Shown here: piece by piece, positions 11,786-22,863 of the stretch | Layout: every line of letters starts with the position of its first letter | Numbering within the stretch: position 1 is the stretch's first letter | Assembly (NCBI GenBank): GCA_963575645.1 | Contig: OY754466.1 | Location: forward strand, 44,734,001 to 44,798,000 | DNA: 64,000 nucleotides | Direction: 5' to 3' | Source: Xanthostigma xanthostigma | Taxonomy: Eukaryota > Arthropoda > Insecta > Raphidioptera > Raphidiidae | Program-made: the position numbers and the translations under genes | Notes under the pieces: model-generated | Seen by the model: the letters and a program-made list of their open reading frames with translations, nothing else | Database searches by the model: none | Told to the model about the DNA's origin: nothing

Positions 11786-12428
11786 ACCATTCCAACCCAA
11801 AAGTGGGGAATGGTACTAGTTTAGATCAAAAATCACTTTTCAAAAATTTTGCAATATCTTTCCGTTTTGAGGTCCCCCGAATCCAAAAAACATATTTTTG
11901 GAAAAACTCTGCGCGTCTGTTAGTCTGTTTGTCTGTGAACACGATACAGATCAAACGGATGAACGGATTGAAACCAAATTTTGGGAGGATGTTTGGTATG
12001 CAAATATGAAGAGCCCTATTATTTTTGGAGAAAATCGGCGCATGCGCAGAAGAGATATATGCTAAAACGGTGTTTTTTATATAATAATGGTATACTTTTC
12101 ATAACGGCTTATTATTCTATTTATTGTTTCAAGAAAGTTTTGTTAAAAATTTTGTTTTCAAAACTTTATAGTTTCGGAAATATTTAAAAAATAAAAAAAA
12201 ATCTTTTGTTTTATGGATCTGCCAGAAATAAACTAGTTAGGCATGCGTTGATTAATTTTTACATAACGTGGAACATATTACGTATGCATCGCGACGAATA
12301 GTTAATATCATATTGAATACTAGTGATTACCCGCGTCACCGCACGCGATATCAGAAATTTTATTTTTTTTATTATAATCAAATGTCAACATTTTTGAAGT
12401 TGGAATAGTCCCGTCGCCCATTTGGCTG
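11786..12428 (+). mobile_element. Repeat D copy 1 (about 640 bp element)
   Basis: Left end ACCATTCCAAC and, near the right end, GTTGGAATAGT form an inverted pair; the outer right terminus is GTCGCCCATTTGGCTG. Copies in both orientations at 26913-27547 and 63021-63603 share these limits, with AAAATT-type sequence outside both ends (a likely TSD). Open frames at 11803-12009 and 11981-12187 are not kept between copies. Superfamily not recognised. Confidence 0.7.
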
Positions 12429-13589
12429 AAATTTTTTCCACACTTCCATATAAAATAGCTACTTTTTATGCTTGTAGGTATAGCAATAGAAAACGATCTA
12501 TTTCGCACTAGTGCGTAAAGTAAAAACAAAAAATATGTGATTTTACAAATCCAACGTCTTGTGTTTTAAATATATATGTAGTTTACATAGAAATGATTAT
12601 GGGATATTTATGTCTCTAGTCTGAGTTACGAAAAAAAAAATGTTCATGTCAAAAGAAGAAGCATTTTTTGCTTGACTTATTAGGTTTTTAAAACTTAACA
12701 AACCTCGAAACGTTTTATTACTGCGTTATCAAATGTAACTATGCATTTTTTTAAATACTGAGGTCGCTTTTTATGTTGAAAACTAGACAGTTGGTGCTAT
12801 AAAAACATTTTATTTCGAATCATAATATAATTTGCTGCAGACAATATTTATTTTTTTCTACAAAAAAAAAACAAAACAGTAACACTTGTTGTATCCGTGC
12901 TGTTAGACAATTTATCATTATTTAAAGTTTTACATTAAAATCCGTAATGTATTAATTATTGACCTCACGCGGTTATAAAATACTATTGTACAGAACTATA
13001 ATTAATATCGTGATATATCGTTTAATTTTTAGTATAATAACATAAATATTTATGAGAAAATATGTTTTCAAACGTAAATAATGTAATATATTGTAGTTCA
13101 TCCCACAATACGACTATTGAAACGCAATATGTCGTAAACACTATGGTAAATTTACGATTTATGGTATTTATTAGGTAAAGAAAATTATTGTGAGAATATT
13201 TTGAGAGCGGGAACGTGTGTAGATAAAAAACGCTCGACAACTGAGATCATTAGCGTCTATGATCAACATGTTTAGTAATCTAGTCACATGCAAGGAAACT
13301 GGCAAGAATCAACCGACTCATATAATATTAATTAATTATCATAATTTGACACGGCAGCTGTAACGAAAGCTTTAGAATTAAAGATGCATATTATTAGATT
13401 TTTGCGTGAAAATATTTATTTTTAGTCGAAATACAGTGTCGCACACAGGCATAGATTTAGGTCCGGGTTTAGAGCGACTTCAATAGAAGCAACAAATAAT
13501 TAACAGATTATTAAATTATTGTAGTTGGACTACAATAATAGAAAATGATTTTTATATTCCGAAAATACAACTTTCGTCGCTTTATTAAG
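12429..13589. other. AT-rich DNA, nothing recognised
   Basis: No repeat or coding signal. The same applies to 11397-11785, 14140-14888, 15170-15805, 16641-16995 and 17520-18075, the last with a short (TAA)n at about 17933-17955. Confidence 0.5.
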
Positions 13590-13646
13590 ATTTCTTCAAA
13601 GTAGGATGGACAAATTTTCATTTGCCCATCCTACTTTAAAGAAATT
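13590..13646. repeat. Hairpin
   Basis: CTTCAAAGTAGGATGG and CCATCCTACTTTAAAG pair around about 16 nt. It sits just outside a Helitron terminus. Role unknown. Confidence 0.55.
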
Positions 13647-13660
13647 TCGAAATATCGATA

Positions 13661-13761
13661 CTAGCGGTCCTGTCTGGTTTCACCCGGGTGCAAACGAACG
13701 AATGGGGGGGAGGAACATGAGTACGCGCGTTCATCTTAGTTTACCAAGATGAATGTTGTGT
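13661..13761 (-). mobile_element. Helitron 3' fragment fused to repeat D
   Basis: Reads inverted as the Helitron 3' end (CTAGCGGTCC.., CACCCGGGTG). It stops at GAATGTTGTG and passes directly into the middle of a repeat D copy, a rearranged junction. Confidence 0.75.
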
Positions 13762-13762
13762 T

Positions 13763-14139
13763 ACGGTGTTTTTTATATAATAATGGTATACTTTTCATAA
13801 CGGCTTATTATTCTATTTATTTTTTCAAGAAAGTTTCGTTAAAAACATTTTTCTAAACTTTATAGTTTTGAAAATATTTTGAAAATAAAAAAAATCAGCC
13901 GCTCTTTATTTTATGGATCTGTCAGAAATAAACTTATAGTTTGGCATGCTTTGATTAATTTTTACATGACGTGGAACATATCATGTAGGTAACCATGGCA
14001 ACGAATAGGAAATATCATATTGAATACTAGCCATTACCCGCGTCACCTCACGCGATATCAGAAATTTTATTTTCAGTTATTATATAATCAAATGTTACCA
14101 TTTTTGAAGCTGGAATGGTCCCGTCGCCCAATTGGCTGG
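13763..14139 (+). mobile_element. Repeat D copy 2, left end missing
   Basis: Begins at ACGGTGTTTTTTATATAATA, internal to repeat D, and runs to the intact right end GTCGCCCAATTGGCTGG. Its left half is replaced by the Helitron piece at 13661-13761. Confidence 0.75.
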
Positions 14140-14903
14140 AATTTTTTTATAGTGTACAAATTCTATAAGTACCTACTAAAGTCGATACTGACCATCCGTA
14201 AAAATTAGAATTTTACGTTCCGGTCATTCTTATACAAACAGTGCGAGAGCGGTTCGCCTATAAAAAGATACTGTGCGAACGCACAGATATAATAATTTGT
14301 TTACGTCTATAGTGTTTTAATTGGCAAACCCGCGCAATAAAATTTATGGCAATGCAAGCGGCAGTGTTATATGATCTCACATTTATTATATTATAGCGTA
14401 TGGAGATATCATCCGTAAATAGAATATTTAAAGGTGGAGACACATAATAATAACCGCGAAGTCGAAATTTCATTAATGACAAGTTTATGTTGCATTAGTA
14501 AATGTACATGAAATAAAATGCTTCTCAAAAGTAATTATAAAAATTTATCAAAAGTAAAGGCTATTGTTTTTAATTTGACCCAAGCTGCCATTCCGTTCTA
14601 TGTGAGGATTATAAGACTTAAGATTTTCGCATGAGTTTTCTTGTAAACTATGAGTGAGGACCTATATTCCCTATTTTTAATTTTAGGCTCACTAGTTACG
14701 GAGATAAAAGGGGGATAATGCTCGATTTTCGTAAATTTTCTTTCATATCTTTTAAACTATGCATTTTAAAATTATAAAAATTATAAATATACTTGTACTT
14801 CTTATAACTACCGCTTTCAACAATATGACAAATGATGCATTTGAAAAATATTTTTTTTAATTTGTAATTTGCCCTCCAAAATATATTGGAATAATTCCAC
14901 TTT

Positions 14904-15156
14904 AATAAATAAAATTATCGACCAATTTTCCAGACAATATATTAACAAAAAAATATATGATTAATACATTAACGTTTCGATCCGGATTTGGACCTTCTTC
15001 AGAACTGATCTAAAAAATAGAAAAAATAATTAATATGTAATCTAATTAGCTTTTTATAAAATTCCTTCAGAATTATTAACTAATATCAAAATATTGAAAA
15101 AATATTTTTTCAATATTTATTGAAGAGTTCTAATCAGACGTTTATCAAAGATTTGA
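14904..15156 (-). mobile_element. Repeat B copy 2, 13-15 bp TSD
   Basis: The inverted copy is flanked by GAATAATTCCACTTT at 14889-14903 and 15155-15169 (two bases may belong to the element end). The core on the minus strand at 14971-15002 reads CTGAAGA, A, GGTCC, loop, GGATC, GAAACGTT. Compared with copy 1 the stem has changed from an A:T to a G:T pair, so it still folds. Confidence 0.75.
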
Positions 15157-15805
15157 ATAATTCCACTTTGCTTCAAATTATTTTCATTTCTTGTTAAATG
15201 CATGATAAAATATGCACCTATTTGTTTATTTTTGGATTAAGGAATATTTGAAGGAATTCTAGAATGTTTTAGGATCTACTTCTTACACTGCCTACCTGGC
15301 AAAATACGTTCCTCTTTTACGCACTAGATAAGAAAAGAGTTTTTTTTTAATTTTATATATGGTTTATTGACCTTTACATCTTCTGACATAATCTGAAGCC
15401 AATATAAAATATTCAACCTTAAAAGCACTGTGATTATACCTTACAAAGTGGCGTCATCTGGCTGGTAATGTTATGTGATTAAATGCAATACTTTTCATAC
15501 CTACGAAAACCGTTTAGTGTGTATCTTTCTTTACCTTTTCTTATTTATACGAGAAATAATAATTATTATATTTAAACAAATATCGTAAATTTTTATAACG
15601 AGTTTTATGTAATTATAATGGTGAGAATTTTTAGTGAAATATAAACATTTATCATTGTATTTACGCCAGAGGAATTATACCAATCTGTTATGAATAAACT
15701 TTTATGTTAATTCTGACATCAATGGTTAATGTTTATTTATTAAAAAAAAGAATGATTTCAAAACTTACGTATGTAGTTATATAGAATTTTGAAGTGAAAC
15801 TCCTG

Positions 15806-15930
15806 TTAGGCACGTTTTGTGAATTTCGCGAAAGGACTCGTCGGTGAGCTGATATTACCAATAAATGTAACGTTTTTGCACAGCCTAATACTAGGCCCGT
15901 TTATGCAGTATAGCGCATCTATACATAATA
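15806..15930 (+). repeat. Repeat I fragment
   Basis: Shares ACGTTTTGTGAATTTCGCGA, AACGTTTTT and GCAGTATAGC with 4973-5060. Unknown family; both copies are partial. Confidence 0.4.
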
Positions 15931-15998
15931 ACGCAAACATTTCTTTGTAGCAACGGAAAATGCGAGAGTGGTTTTTTGAATGAATTATACAGAAGTTA

Positions 15999-16432
15999 AA
16001 ATCTTTGATTAACGTCTGAATAGAACTCTTCAAATAAATAAAATTGTCGACCAATTTTTTTCAGACTATAGTGTGACAAAAATAAAATTATAAATCAATA
16101 TTACAACAAATGACGTTTCGATTTGGGTTTAGATCTTCTAAAGAAATATCTAAAAATAAAAAAAAATAATTAGTAAAATCTACTTTTTTTATAATAGAAT
16201 GCAGAAGTTAATTATCGAAAATTATGATAAAATTTTCGATAATTAACTTCTGCATTCTATTATAAAATAAGTAGATTTTACTAATTAATTTTTTATATTT
16301 TTAGATATTTTTGAAGAAGATCTAAGCCCAGATCGAAACCCATATCGAAACGTTATTTTTTGTAATATTGATTTATTATTTTATTTTTGTCAATAAATAG
16401 TCTGAAAAAAATTGGTCGACAATTTTATTTAT
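15999..16432 (+). mobile_element. Repeat B copy 3: head-to-head dimer form, 14 bp TSD
   Basis: Perfect TSD TTATACAGAAGTTA at 15985-15998 and 16433-16446. After the usual 5' leader it is nearly one large palindrome centred near 16230, with the GAAACGTT core inverted in the left arm (about 16110-16145) and direct in the right arm (16305-16355). The arms pair over about 180 bp. The two-core layout resembles a dimeric insertion. Confidence 0.75.
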
Positions 16433-16571
16433 TTATACAGAAGTTAGCTAAATGAATGCAAACACAAAATCGTTACTTAGTATTTGTACAGTTTTCAATA
16501 TTTCTAGAGCGAATTTTCAGTTTTTGTCATTTTTGGCTGTTTGTTTTCTGTATCTATACATTATACATTTC

Positions 16572-16640
16572 AAAAACTGTAAACCTAACAATATACATGT
16601 ATTGTTTACATGTTTAACTTCAATCACACGTAAAGATTAC
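16572..16640 (+). repeat. Repeat J fragment
   Basis: CTGTAAACCTAACAATATA, GTATTGTTTACATG and ACTTCAAT..CACGTAAAGAT recur at 43412-43475. Unknown short repeat. Confidence 0.45.
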
Positions 16641-16997
16641 ATCAAGCACATATTTTAAATATTATTAACAAATTGCAAATAGTTGGGGGTGTGCCTCAAT
16701 TGTGAACCTACTAGGTCAACATGTCCCTTTTTGGTGCGCGATTTTGCGATTGTCACTTGGAGATTATTATCATATTATATAGGCCGCACGAAGTTGGCGG
16801 AAATATATAACTGAAGCATGTAACACGAACGCGCGATTGCCGAACACACTTCGAATGGGAAACCGCGAGCGCATGTTACCAAATCGCGCGATCTAACCAG
16901 AATTTTCGAGTAGTTGGAATAATCGTCAAATCGCGATGCACTTGTTATATCCCGAATTTTACATTATTATCATTTTGGTACAGAAATGGCACAAATA

Positions 16998-17517
16998 CAG
17001 GCTGATTTTTAAGTTGATTTTTCTTTTTTAACAGCGTGTAGAAATCAAATAGGCGAACAAATATTTCAAGTAACTTTTTTATCAAGACTCAAAAATGAAA
17101 GAGGAAGGGTCTTTCAAAGTTTTATTAAATTTTATCAAATTTTGACGTCTGTCCTGGCGTTATGTTGTGTCAATATGAAAATATGCTATGTCATTATTAG
17201 GTATTCACAGAAATTGTTCGAAGTTGTCCCCGTTTTGTTGGACACAAAGATGCGTGGCGTCGTAGCCATGCTTGTAGTAGCGATAAGGGCCTTCCGCGTA
17301 TTATTTGGGATGCGTTTCCGATTCGTACTATCATTTCTTCGCATGTATTAACCGGGCTTTTAAATTAATTAAATAAAATTTGAAAAATTTAATTAAATGA
17401 AGGAAGGCTGTTTCTCGCTTAATTTTGAGTTTTGATAAAAAGTTACATAAAATATTTGTTCGTATATTTGATTCTTATACACTCTGTTAAAAAAGAAGAA
17501 TCAACTTAATCATTCTG
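16998..17517. mobile_element. Tc1/mariner-IS630-like element, deleted
   Basis: TA dinucleotides flank TIRs of about 125 bp (CAGGCTGATTTTTAAGTTGA left; inverted CAGAATGATTAAGTTGAT right). TA TSDs and CAGG(G/C)TG ends fit the IS630/Tc1/mariner group. The centre keeps only the last codons of a transposase on the minus strand. The plus-strand frame at 17142-17351 is a shadow of it. Confidence 0.75.
17205..17276 (-). pseudogene. Transposase C-terminal remnant (IS630/mariner type)
   Basis: The minus strand reads CVQQNGDNFEQFL followed by a stop, matching the typical end C(I/V)xxNGGHFEHLL of insect mariner/IS630-type transposases. Upstream in another frame lies a stretch beginning RKRIPNNTRKAL that also fits the family, so a frameshift separates them. 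The catalytic DDE part is absent from the 520 bp element. No function is expected. Confidence 0.65.
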
Positions 17518-18075
17518 TATACTGTATAGCAACAAATTCAAGTCAGTCCGGCCCTGGTGCATACAGATATAAATATGATCACGTTTTTCAATGAACTTTT
17601 AAATTAAAGCTAGAAGTCTAACGATTGCCTTCTCAATAAAGTTAAAGAAGAAGCACACATTCTTAGAAAAATAAATCAAGAGACTTCCAAACTTTTAAAT
17701 TAAACTAGTTAAAAGAGATTTATTAATATTTACTAATAAAATATTGCAAAACTTTCAGAATGTTAAATTTGTTGATAAACTGTCGACCTGCATCATACCT
17801 ACCTTTTTTAATGGAAACTGGAAAAATGAAACAAAACTTGTCATTTTAACATAAATTTTAAAAATTCGGATGTTATTTTTGATAAAAAACAAGAGTAAAA
17901 ACACTAAAATTAAGTAAGAACTTATAATGAAAATAATATAATAATAATAATAATGCGTTTAACGTCCGTTTCTCGACTTTATGTCATAACAGTCGCCATC
18001 TGCACCATTACTATTTTCGATCTATTATCTACACTTCCTGTTATTTTCTACATTTTTAAACTTCCACTTAATTAA

Positions 18076-18377
18076 TAGCAATGGGCGAATGAAGCAATTT
18101 TTTAGAACATAATAATAAGGTAGGCAAATTTTGAGCATAGAAACTTGACAGGTAATCGGCAATGGCCTTAGAATAAGGAACCATCTCGATATTTGTCTGG
18201 AATTATTGAGGGATACCATGGAAAACCTCAACAATTCCGGTACCGGAATTACCGTTCTCGGCAAGAGGCAGTAGGACAAAGTCCCCAGCCACATCTGCCC
18301 CCGCCGGGATTCGAACCCGGTACCTCTCGAATGCGAGTCTAGTGCTCTGACTATAGTATGCTACACCGCTCGGTAAC
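18076..18377 (-). mobile_element. tRNA-derived SINE
   Basis: On the minus strand the head at 18377-18300 has an A box-like GAGCGGTGTAGC and a clear B box, GGGTTCGAATCC, with a tRNA-like arm CCGGG/CCCGG and a loop reading CGC. A non-tRNA body of about 220 bp follows, with palindromic ACCGTTCTCGG and TTCCGGTACCGGAATT. RNA polymerase III promotion and LINE-driven mobilisation are expected from the family. The frame at 18025-18294 is spurious. Confidence 0.75.
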
Positions 18378-18502
18378 TTAAAACAAATTTTAATTACTGT
18401 AAATCTGATTATTACTTTTATTAGTGAATGCTAAATTTTTTTAAACATTTTTTTCCAACGTTAAAGTAAATAAATTTTAAAAAATTTCTAAAACGATTCG
18501 AT

Positions 18503-18624
18503 ACTTAATATATTACACCACAAGGGCCGAAAGTGTGATATCTTGCCCTACGCAGGGCAAGGTTATCACACCTTCGGCCAGTGTGGTGCGTATACTATTT
18601 TTCTTCATACCTCGGTTGTAAGCA
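18503..18624 (+). repeat. Repeat H copy 1 with strong hairpin
   Basis: At 18513-18583, ACCACAAGGGCCGAAAGTGT, TATCTTGCCCT and their inverses form a long stem; CTTCATACCTCGG follows. The same arrangement occurs inverted at 60650-60835. CGAGGTATGAAGAAAA at 19575-19590 is the inverse of 18598-18613, so H may be a larger element that now contains a LINE fragment. Confidence 0.6.
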
Positions 18625-18749
18625 CGCTTATTAAATACATGAATAAATTAATTACGTATTAATTATACATAAAAACACAGATAAATTCCCAGCAAGCTTT
18701 GAGTTTATATTCCTAAAAACACTAATGACAGATATTGTTCGCAATTATT

Positions 18750-19261
18750 AGCTAAAATTTAATAGGGTTGCTATGGAAACGACAGAAATTAAATTACGTC
18801 TAACAAGTGCTTTAGTGCTCTCTATTGTAAATTATTGTGATTGTGTGTATGTACCGTCCTTAAGATGTGTAGACAAAGACAGACTAAAAGTGCTTCAAAA
18901 TACATGTATTCGCTACTCGTACGGAATTAGGAAATACGATCATATTTCTATGTATCGTGAGCAGTGCAATATGTTAAGTGTTAGAAAATATATGGAGATT
19001 CATTATCTGTGTCTTTTACACAAAACTATATTGACTGGGAAGCCCAGTTACTTGTCTAACAAAATTGTTAAACGGTGCGATACAATAAAAGATGTAAACT
19101 TGCGATCTATGAACTATTTGGTTATTCCTGACCACAAGACGTCTAAGTTTCGGTGTAGTTTCTCTTATTTAGCACCATCTTTGTATAATAGCCTACCCAA
19201 TCTAGTCAAAAACTTGGGTATTCATTCATTTAAAGTAAAAATAAAAAACCTCTATAAATAA
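18750..19261 (+). pseudogene. LINE reverse-transcriptase C-terminus (Jockey/CR1-like), 5'-truncated
   Basis: An open frame of 162 residues from 18773 ends with a natural stop at 19259-19261. It matches the region after the catalytic palm of non-LTR reverse transcriptases: ALVLSIVNYCDCVY, then LQNTCIRYSYGIRK, HISMYREQCNMLSVRKY, and a terminal APSLYNSLPNLVKN with basic FKVKIKNLYK. The YxDD palm and the endonuclease are missing, as expected for a 5'-truncated insertion. The intact frame suggests a fairly recent copy. It sits inside the possible repeat H element. The clade is uncertain. Confidence 0.7.
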
Positions 19262-19951
19262 AATTATCTAATCTAAATTATGTGCTAGAATATATTTTTC
19301 AATTATCACAATAAGTTATTGTTATTATATTACTATTATTTTTATTTCTCACATATTTGTATATTTTTGTTTGGTTTGGATTGTAAACCAGCTTTAAGCT
19401 GAATTCACGCCTTTTGATAAAACTTTTTTTTTCATCAATAAAGACATTATTACATCTAATCAACAGTTGATTGGTTGTTTTTGCTTTAGGACCGCCCAAA
19501 TACGAACTTCCTGTATTGTAGCGTGTAGTCCCACTTTCTGCCTTACAATTAGTGCCGAAAGTATGCACTTTCGATCGAGGTATGAAGAAAAGATGTTTAA
19601 AAATTAAATGTCGTTAAGGAAGTGTTAATTCGTTAACTGCAATTATTTTCGGTAGTAATATACCGGTTAGTTATCTATATTATTCTAAAGCGTAGGTCGG
19701 ACATAGTGAAGTAATCGGAGGCGCAATCAAAGAAAGCACTTTGCCCCCACACAAACACGCAAAACGTCTTACAATGAAAGCTGACTTTACTCTCTGCACC
19801 ACGCAATCCTACAGGGCTATCATGCAATCCATGATAAACGCTAAACCTTATAGATTTTTAAGCTACAAGAACCAGATCAAATGATCGCTCTTGTTAAAAA
19901 AAAAACAGTTTGTTCTCGTGCCACTTAATACCATTAGACTAGAGTGAGCCG

Positions 19952-20027
19952 TGAAAGTGTCTGCAATTTAGAGAGAGAAAATACGGAACGTTTGCAGCGT
20001 TCTCTCTTTGAACTGCAGACACTTTCA
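19952..20027. repeat. Hairpin element
   Basis: TGAAAGTGTCTGCAATTTAG plus GAGAGAA pair with TTCTCTC and CTGCAGACACTTTCA. CTAGAGT and ACTCTAG lie further out at 19938 and 20054. Probably a small MITE. Confidence 0.55.
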
Positions 20028-20285
20028 TTTATGGCAAGCATACCCGCTAGCGTACTCTAGTAACTTACCTATATCTCTATGCGTAATACATACTTTATTA
20101 TAAAAATGTATGAATGTTCGGATATGTAATTGTAGTGTAAATGATAACTCATCCGCCGCGATAGTAGAAAATTCGGGTTTAAGTCCAGAGTGACACTGTT
20201 TAGAGAAAAAAAATATATTGCATTGTAACTGAATAGCAAACTATTGGCTATTGCTATATATTTATTTATAATAGGTATATTAATA

Positions 20286-20553
20286 GAATAGAATATCTTT
20301 TATTCAACTAGCCTTACAGCATAGAATAAGTCATACAATTAAAATATTTATAAACAATTAAAATACAGTACTTAAATATTCTTGGGTCGTGTGGCAGACT
20401 TTTTGTATCAATATTTTTTTTTATTTGTTTTCGAAAATTTTTATTGGCAAATGGCAATCTTCTAATATTATCTGGAGTTTTATTGTATATTTTTATTAGT
20501 TGAAAAGTCACGTTTTTCTGTATAAGGCTCATTTTAGTACGTATATTAGTCAT
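20286..20553 (-). pseudogene. LINE reverse-transcriptase 3' end fragment
   Basis: The minus-strand frame at 20553-20314 gives 79 residues containing QLIKIYNKTPDNIRRLP and KNFRKQIKKNI, the short conserved block (FYNxLPxxIR..FKKxLK) at the very end of many Jockey/CR1/L2-type reverse transcriptases. TAGTTGAATAAAAG-type sequence follows as a possible 3'UTR. It differs from the fragment at 18773 and so represents a second LINE family. Moderate certainty because the match is short. Confidence 0.55.
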
Positions 20554-20556
20554 TTA

Positions 20557-20884
20557 CAATACGCGCCACGGATCTAAAAGGTTCTGAAGCTAGTCACAAA
20601 CAACGTCGCAAAAGCACATTTTAGAGCCGTTGACACTCCCACCACCTCCCAGCTACCTGCACGGAACGCGTGCTTGTCGGTGATTGGCCGTGATCGCCCG
20701 ATGCTTTTGTCACTTGTCGCTTTCCTGCTTTAAAGTACTGTCGAGTACGCTATTGTCAAGTTGTTATTGTTATTTTAGTTTTGTGGAGTTGCGAGAGTTT
20801 GTTATAGTTTGTCAACAGACTGTACACGCGCAAGCCCGCATTCGCATATAACTTCCGAGCCTTTTAGATTCGTGGCGCGTATTG
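20557..20884. mobile_element. MITE with TA target site, GC-richer than surroundings
   Basis: CAATACGCGCCACGGATCTA and its inverse (…AGATTCGTGGCGCGTATTG) end the element, with TA directly outside both. The TA TSD suggests Tc1/mariner kinship. No coding sequence. Confidence 0.7.
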
Positions 20885-21533
20885 TACCTTCTTCCCCTAG
20901 TATTATACTACCTTCAAGTTGTTAAAAATCTTTAGTTTTTTTTTTACATATACGGCGCACTCTAGTATCTGTATTAACGGTAAGGTATTTTATTTTCTTT
21001 AAATATTTTTAATTAATAATGTTGGAAGATACAATCACAACAGCGCCAATAGATTGTGTCAGTGTGAAACAGGTTTACGTTTAGTTAGCTTAAGTAGTAG
21101 TTTGTTAACAACGAATCACTTATGCACGTATTATGCTGTCCATTGTGTAACATTCACTGTCCAACCCATCTGTTAAACACCCTGCGTAACCTAATAAAGT
21201 GTTATTAATGAACATGTCTTTACCCAGTCAACATTTCACACACGCCTGACGCATGCACTATCTAAATATATAGATTTTGTCACCACCCATTTGATTTATG
21301 CTATCGATTTAGCTGCAATACGGCTGCATTCATTGATAATTTTTATTCTTGAATAGGACTAAAAACTTTTTTGTGGTGTTTTTGCTTTTTGCAATGCCAG
21401 CGCATATTTGATCTCTATTCTATACCCACTAGTTTTTTCATTCACCATTTTTTTACAAGATGTAAAAACTAACTGTGCATAAGATATAAAAAAAATTGTT
21501 TATTTTTCTTTTTTAGTATTACAGGGTGTCAGG
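20885..21533. other. AT-rich DNA, nothing recognised
   Basis: No element boundary or frame found. 19600-19951, 20028-20285, 23080-24266, 24772-25423, 26240-26912 and 27548-28084 are also blank. 23735-23835 has a faint AGGGTTCTATAACC motif known from insect repeats. Confidence 0.45.
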
Positions 21534-21563
21534 GAATGATACAAACTTTAACCATTTTTTTTT
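21534..21563 (+). mobile_element. Isolated mariner/IS630-type terminus
   Basis: TA, then CAGGGTGTCAGGGAATGATA, is a typical IS630-like end. No matching inverted end is visible downstream; the hAT element at 21594 may have interrupted it. Confidence 0.4.
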
Positions 21564-21729
21564 ATTTGGAGCCACGAGTTCTACCAGTGTATGCAAGGCC
21601 ATAGCCAGGAATTCACTTCGGGGAGGGGGGGTCGAGCTCTGGACCAGAGACAATAAGTAATAACTTTATTTATGTAAAATGACAATATATGCTTATTAGG
21701 TATAGTATAATTTAACATAAGTAAAAAAT

Positions 21730-21982
21730 TTAATTAAAAGACAACCGAGATGGATTGTCACTAGAAGTAAGGCGCGTGATAACGATTTCTGGATTGATCT
21801 CGACATCACGATGAACGCTCATCAAGGCTAATCCAGTCAGTCTTGACTGTCCCACGGTGTTTCTCAAAAATGTTTTTAGCCTCCTCAACGAGGAAAAAGT
21901 AGGTTCTGGTGTCGCCGTCGACACAGGTAGCGTCACGAGTAGTGATAGTAGCTTGTGAATCATGGGAAACATTACTGCGTTA
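21730..21982 (-). pseudogene. hAT transposase C-terminal dimerisation region
   Basis: Residues NAVMFPMIHKLLSLL, then TLPVSTATPEPTFSSLRRLK, TFLRNTVGQSRLTGLALMS and VHRD match the hAT C-terminal dimerisation domain of ZMYM1-like elements (PVSTATAERSFSxLRRIKT..LRxxMxxxRLxxLxLL). The frame enters from the Harbinger TIR and ends at a stop at 21730. The earlier part continues beyond the insertion at 22641. Not functional as it stands. Confidence 0.75.
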
Positions 21983-22637
21983 AGGTACGTCCAAGATGCA
22001 AGCTGGTAGTCAGATTCAGATTTTCGGCGTCTGACTGTCTGACTCCGAGCGGCGTTGGGTGTGGCCAATATGAAAGCGGGTTATCGGCGCAAACAGAGCA
22101 TTCATATTAAATAATTATGGAGCGAACAGTACCGATTGCAGCTTTGTTGCTGCTTGGTGACAATGTTACATCTAAATTAAAATCTGTTAAAAGTGAAATA
22201 CATCCAATTAATAAATTAAGGTCGATTTACAGGGAGTACAAACACCTTTTTCCGCAATTACTTGCCGACGAAAACCGATTTTTTGAATATTTCCGAATGA
22301 GTCCGGATACTTTTTACTTTATTTTGTCAAAAATTGAACACAGGCTTACGAAGAACTGGGCGAATTTCCACAAAACCCCCTTTTGAAATAAAATCCTCGA
22401 TATCCATATTTTACAGCACCTAAAAACAACACTGTCAGACGCAGGTTGTCTGAAACCAGAATGTACAATTCATACTGGTAAATATCTGAGTCAGAGAGCC
22501 GGTGCGCCGGAAAACTGCGCGCTGGTGCATTATGGCCAGTTCGATTTAGCAACAAAGGATTTTATGCACGCCGACTGTCTGACTCAGAAAACCAGCGTCT
22601 GACTACCTGACTACCAGCTTGCATCTTGGACGTACCT
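21983..22637 (+). mobile_element. PIF/Harbinger element inserted in hAT, TSD TTA
   Basis: TIRs AGGTACGTCCAAGATGCAAG and its inverse lie inside a TTA duplication (21980-21982 and 22638-22640), the TWA-type TSD of PIF/Harbinger. It retains an N-terminal transposase piece and lacks the DDE domain, so it is a deletion derivative. Subterminal GTCTGACTGTCTGACT repeats lie at both ends. Confidence 0.85.
22117..22386 (+). pseudogene. PIF/Harbinger transposase N-terminal fragment
   Basis: 89 residues; the diagnostic part is REYKHLFPQLLADENRFFEY, FRMSPDTFYFILSKIE and ending NWANFHKTPF, which matches the region before the DDE domain in ALP1/HARBI1-like transposases (DExxFFxYFRMSxxxFxxLLxxI). A stop follows at PF and the DDE nuclease is missing. 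The start M at 22117 is a guess. Probably inactive. Confidence 0.75.
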
Positions 22638-22640
22638 TTA

Positions 22641-22759
22641 CAGCTGTCCAGCGCTTTTAGTGAAGTAGTAGGCCATTCCGCAGCAACTGTTTTTGACCAC
22701 TTCGCTCGCCACACCAATAACTCACCTTTAAAACTTGTTTGATTCGACAAGTTTACCAA
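22641..22759 (-). pseudogene. hAT transposase segment upstream of the Harbinger insertion
   Basis: The minus strand reads ELLVWRAKWSKTVAAEWP, TTSLKALDSC up to the Harbinger end, the block that precedes the dimerisation region in ZMYM1-like hAT transposases. Removing the 655 bp element and one TTA copy joins LDSC to NAVMFPMIHK in frame. Confidence 0.65.
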
Positions 22760-22863
22760 AAACTTTCATGAATCCATATTATTTGTAAATGTAATTGTTA
22801 GTTACGAAAAAACTTATTTAACCTTGTACTGAGTTGCGATCAACGCCAAAGCGGCATATGATA

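Noticed and set aside
11803-12187. Frames in repeat D as protein-coding
   Set aside because: Other D copies do not preserve them.
17142-17351. 69-residue plus-strand frame
   Set aside because: It is the antisense shadow of the transposase tail on the minus strand.
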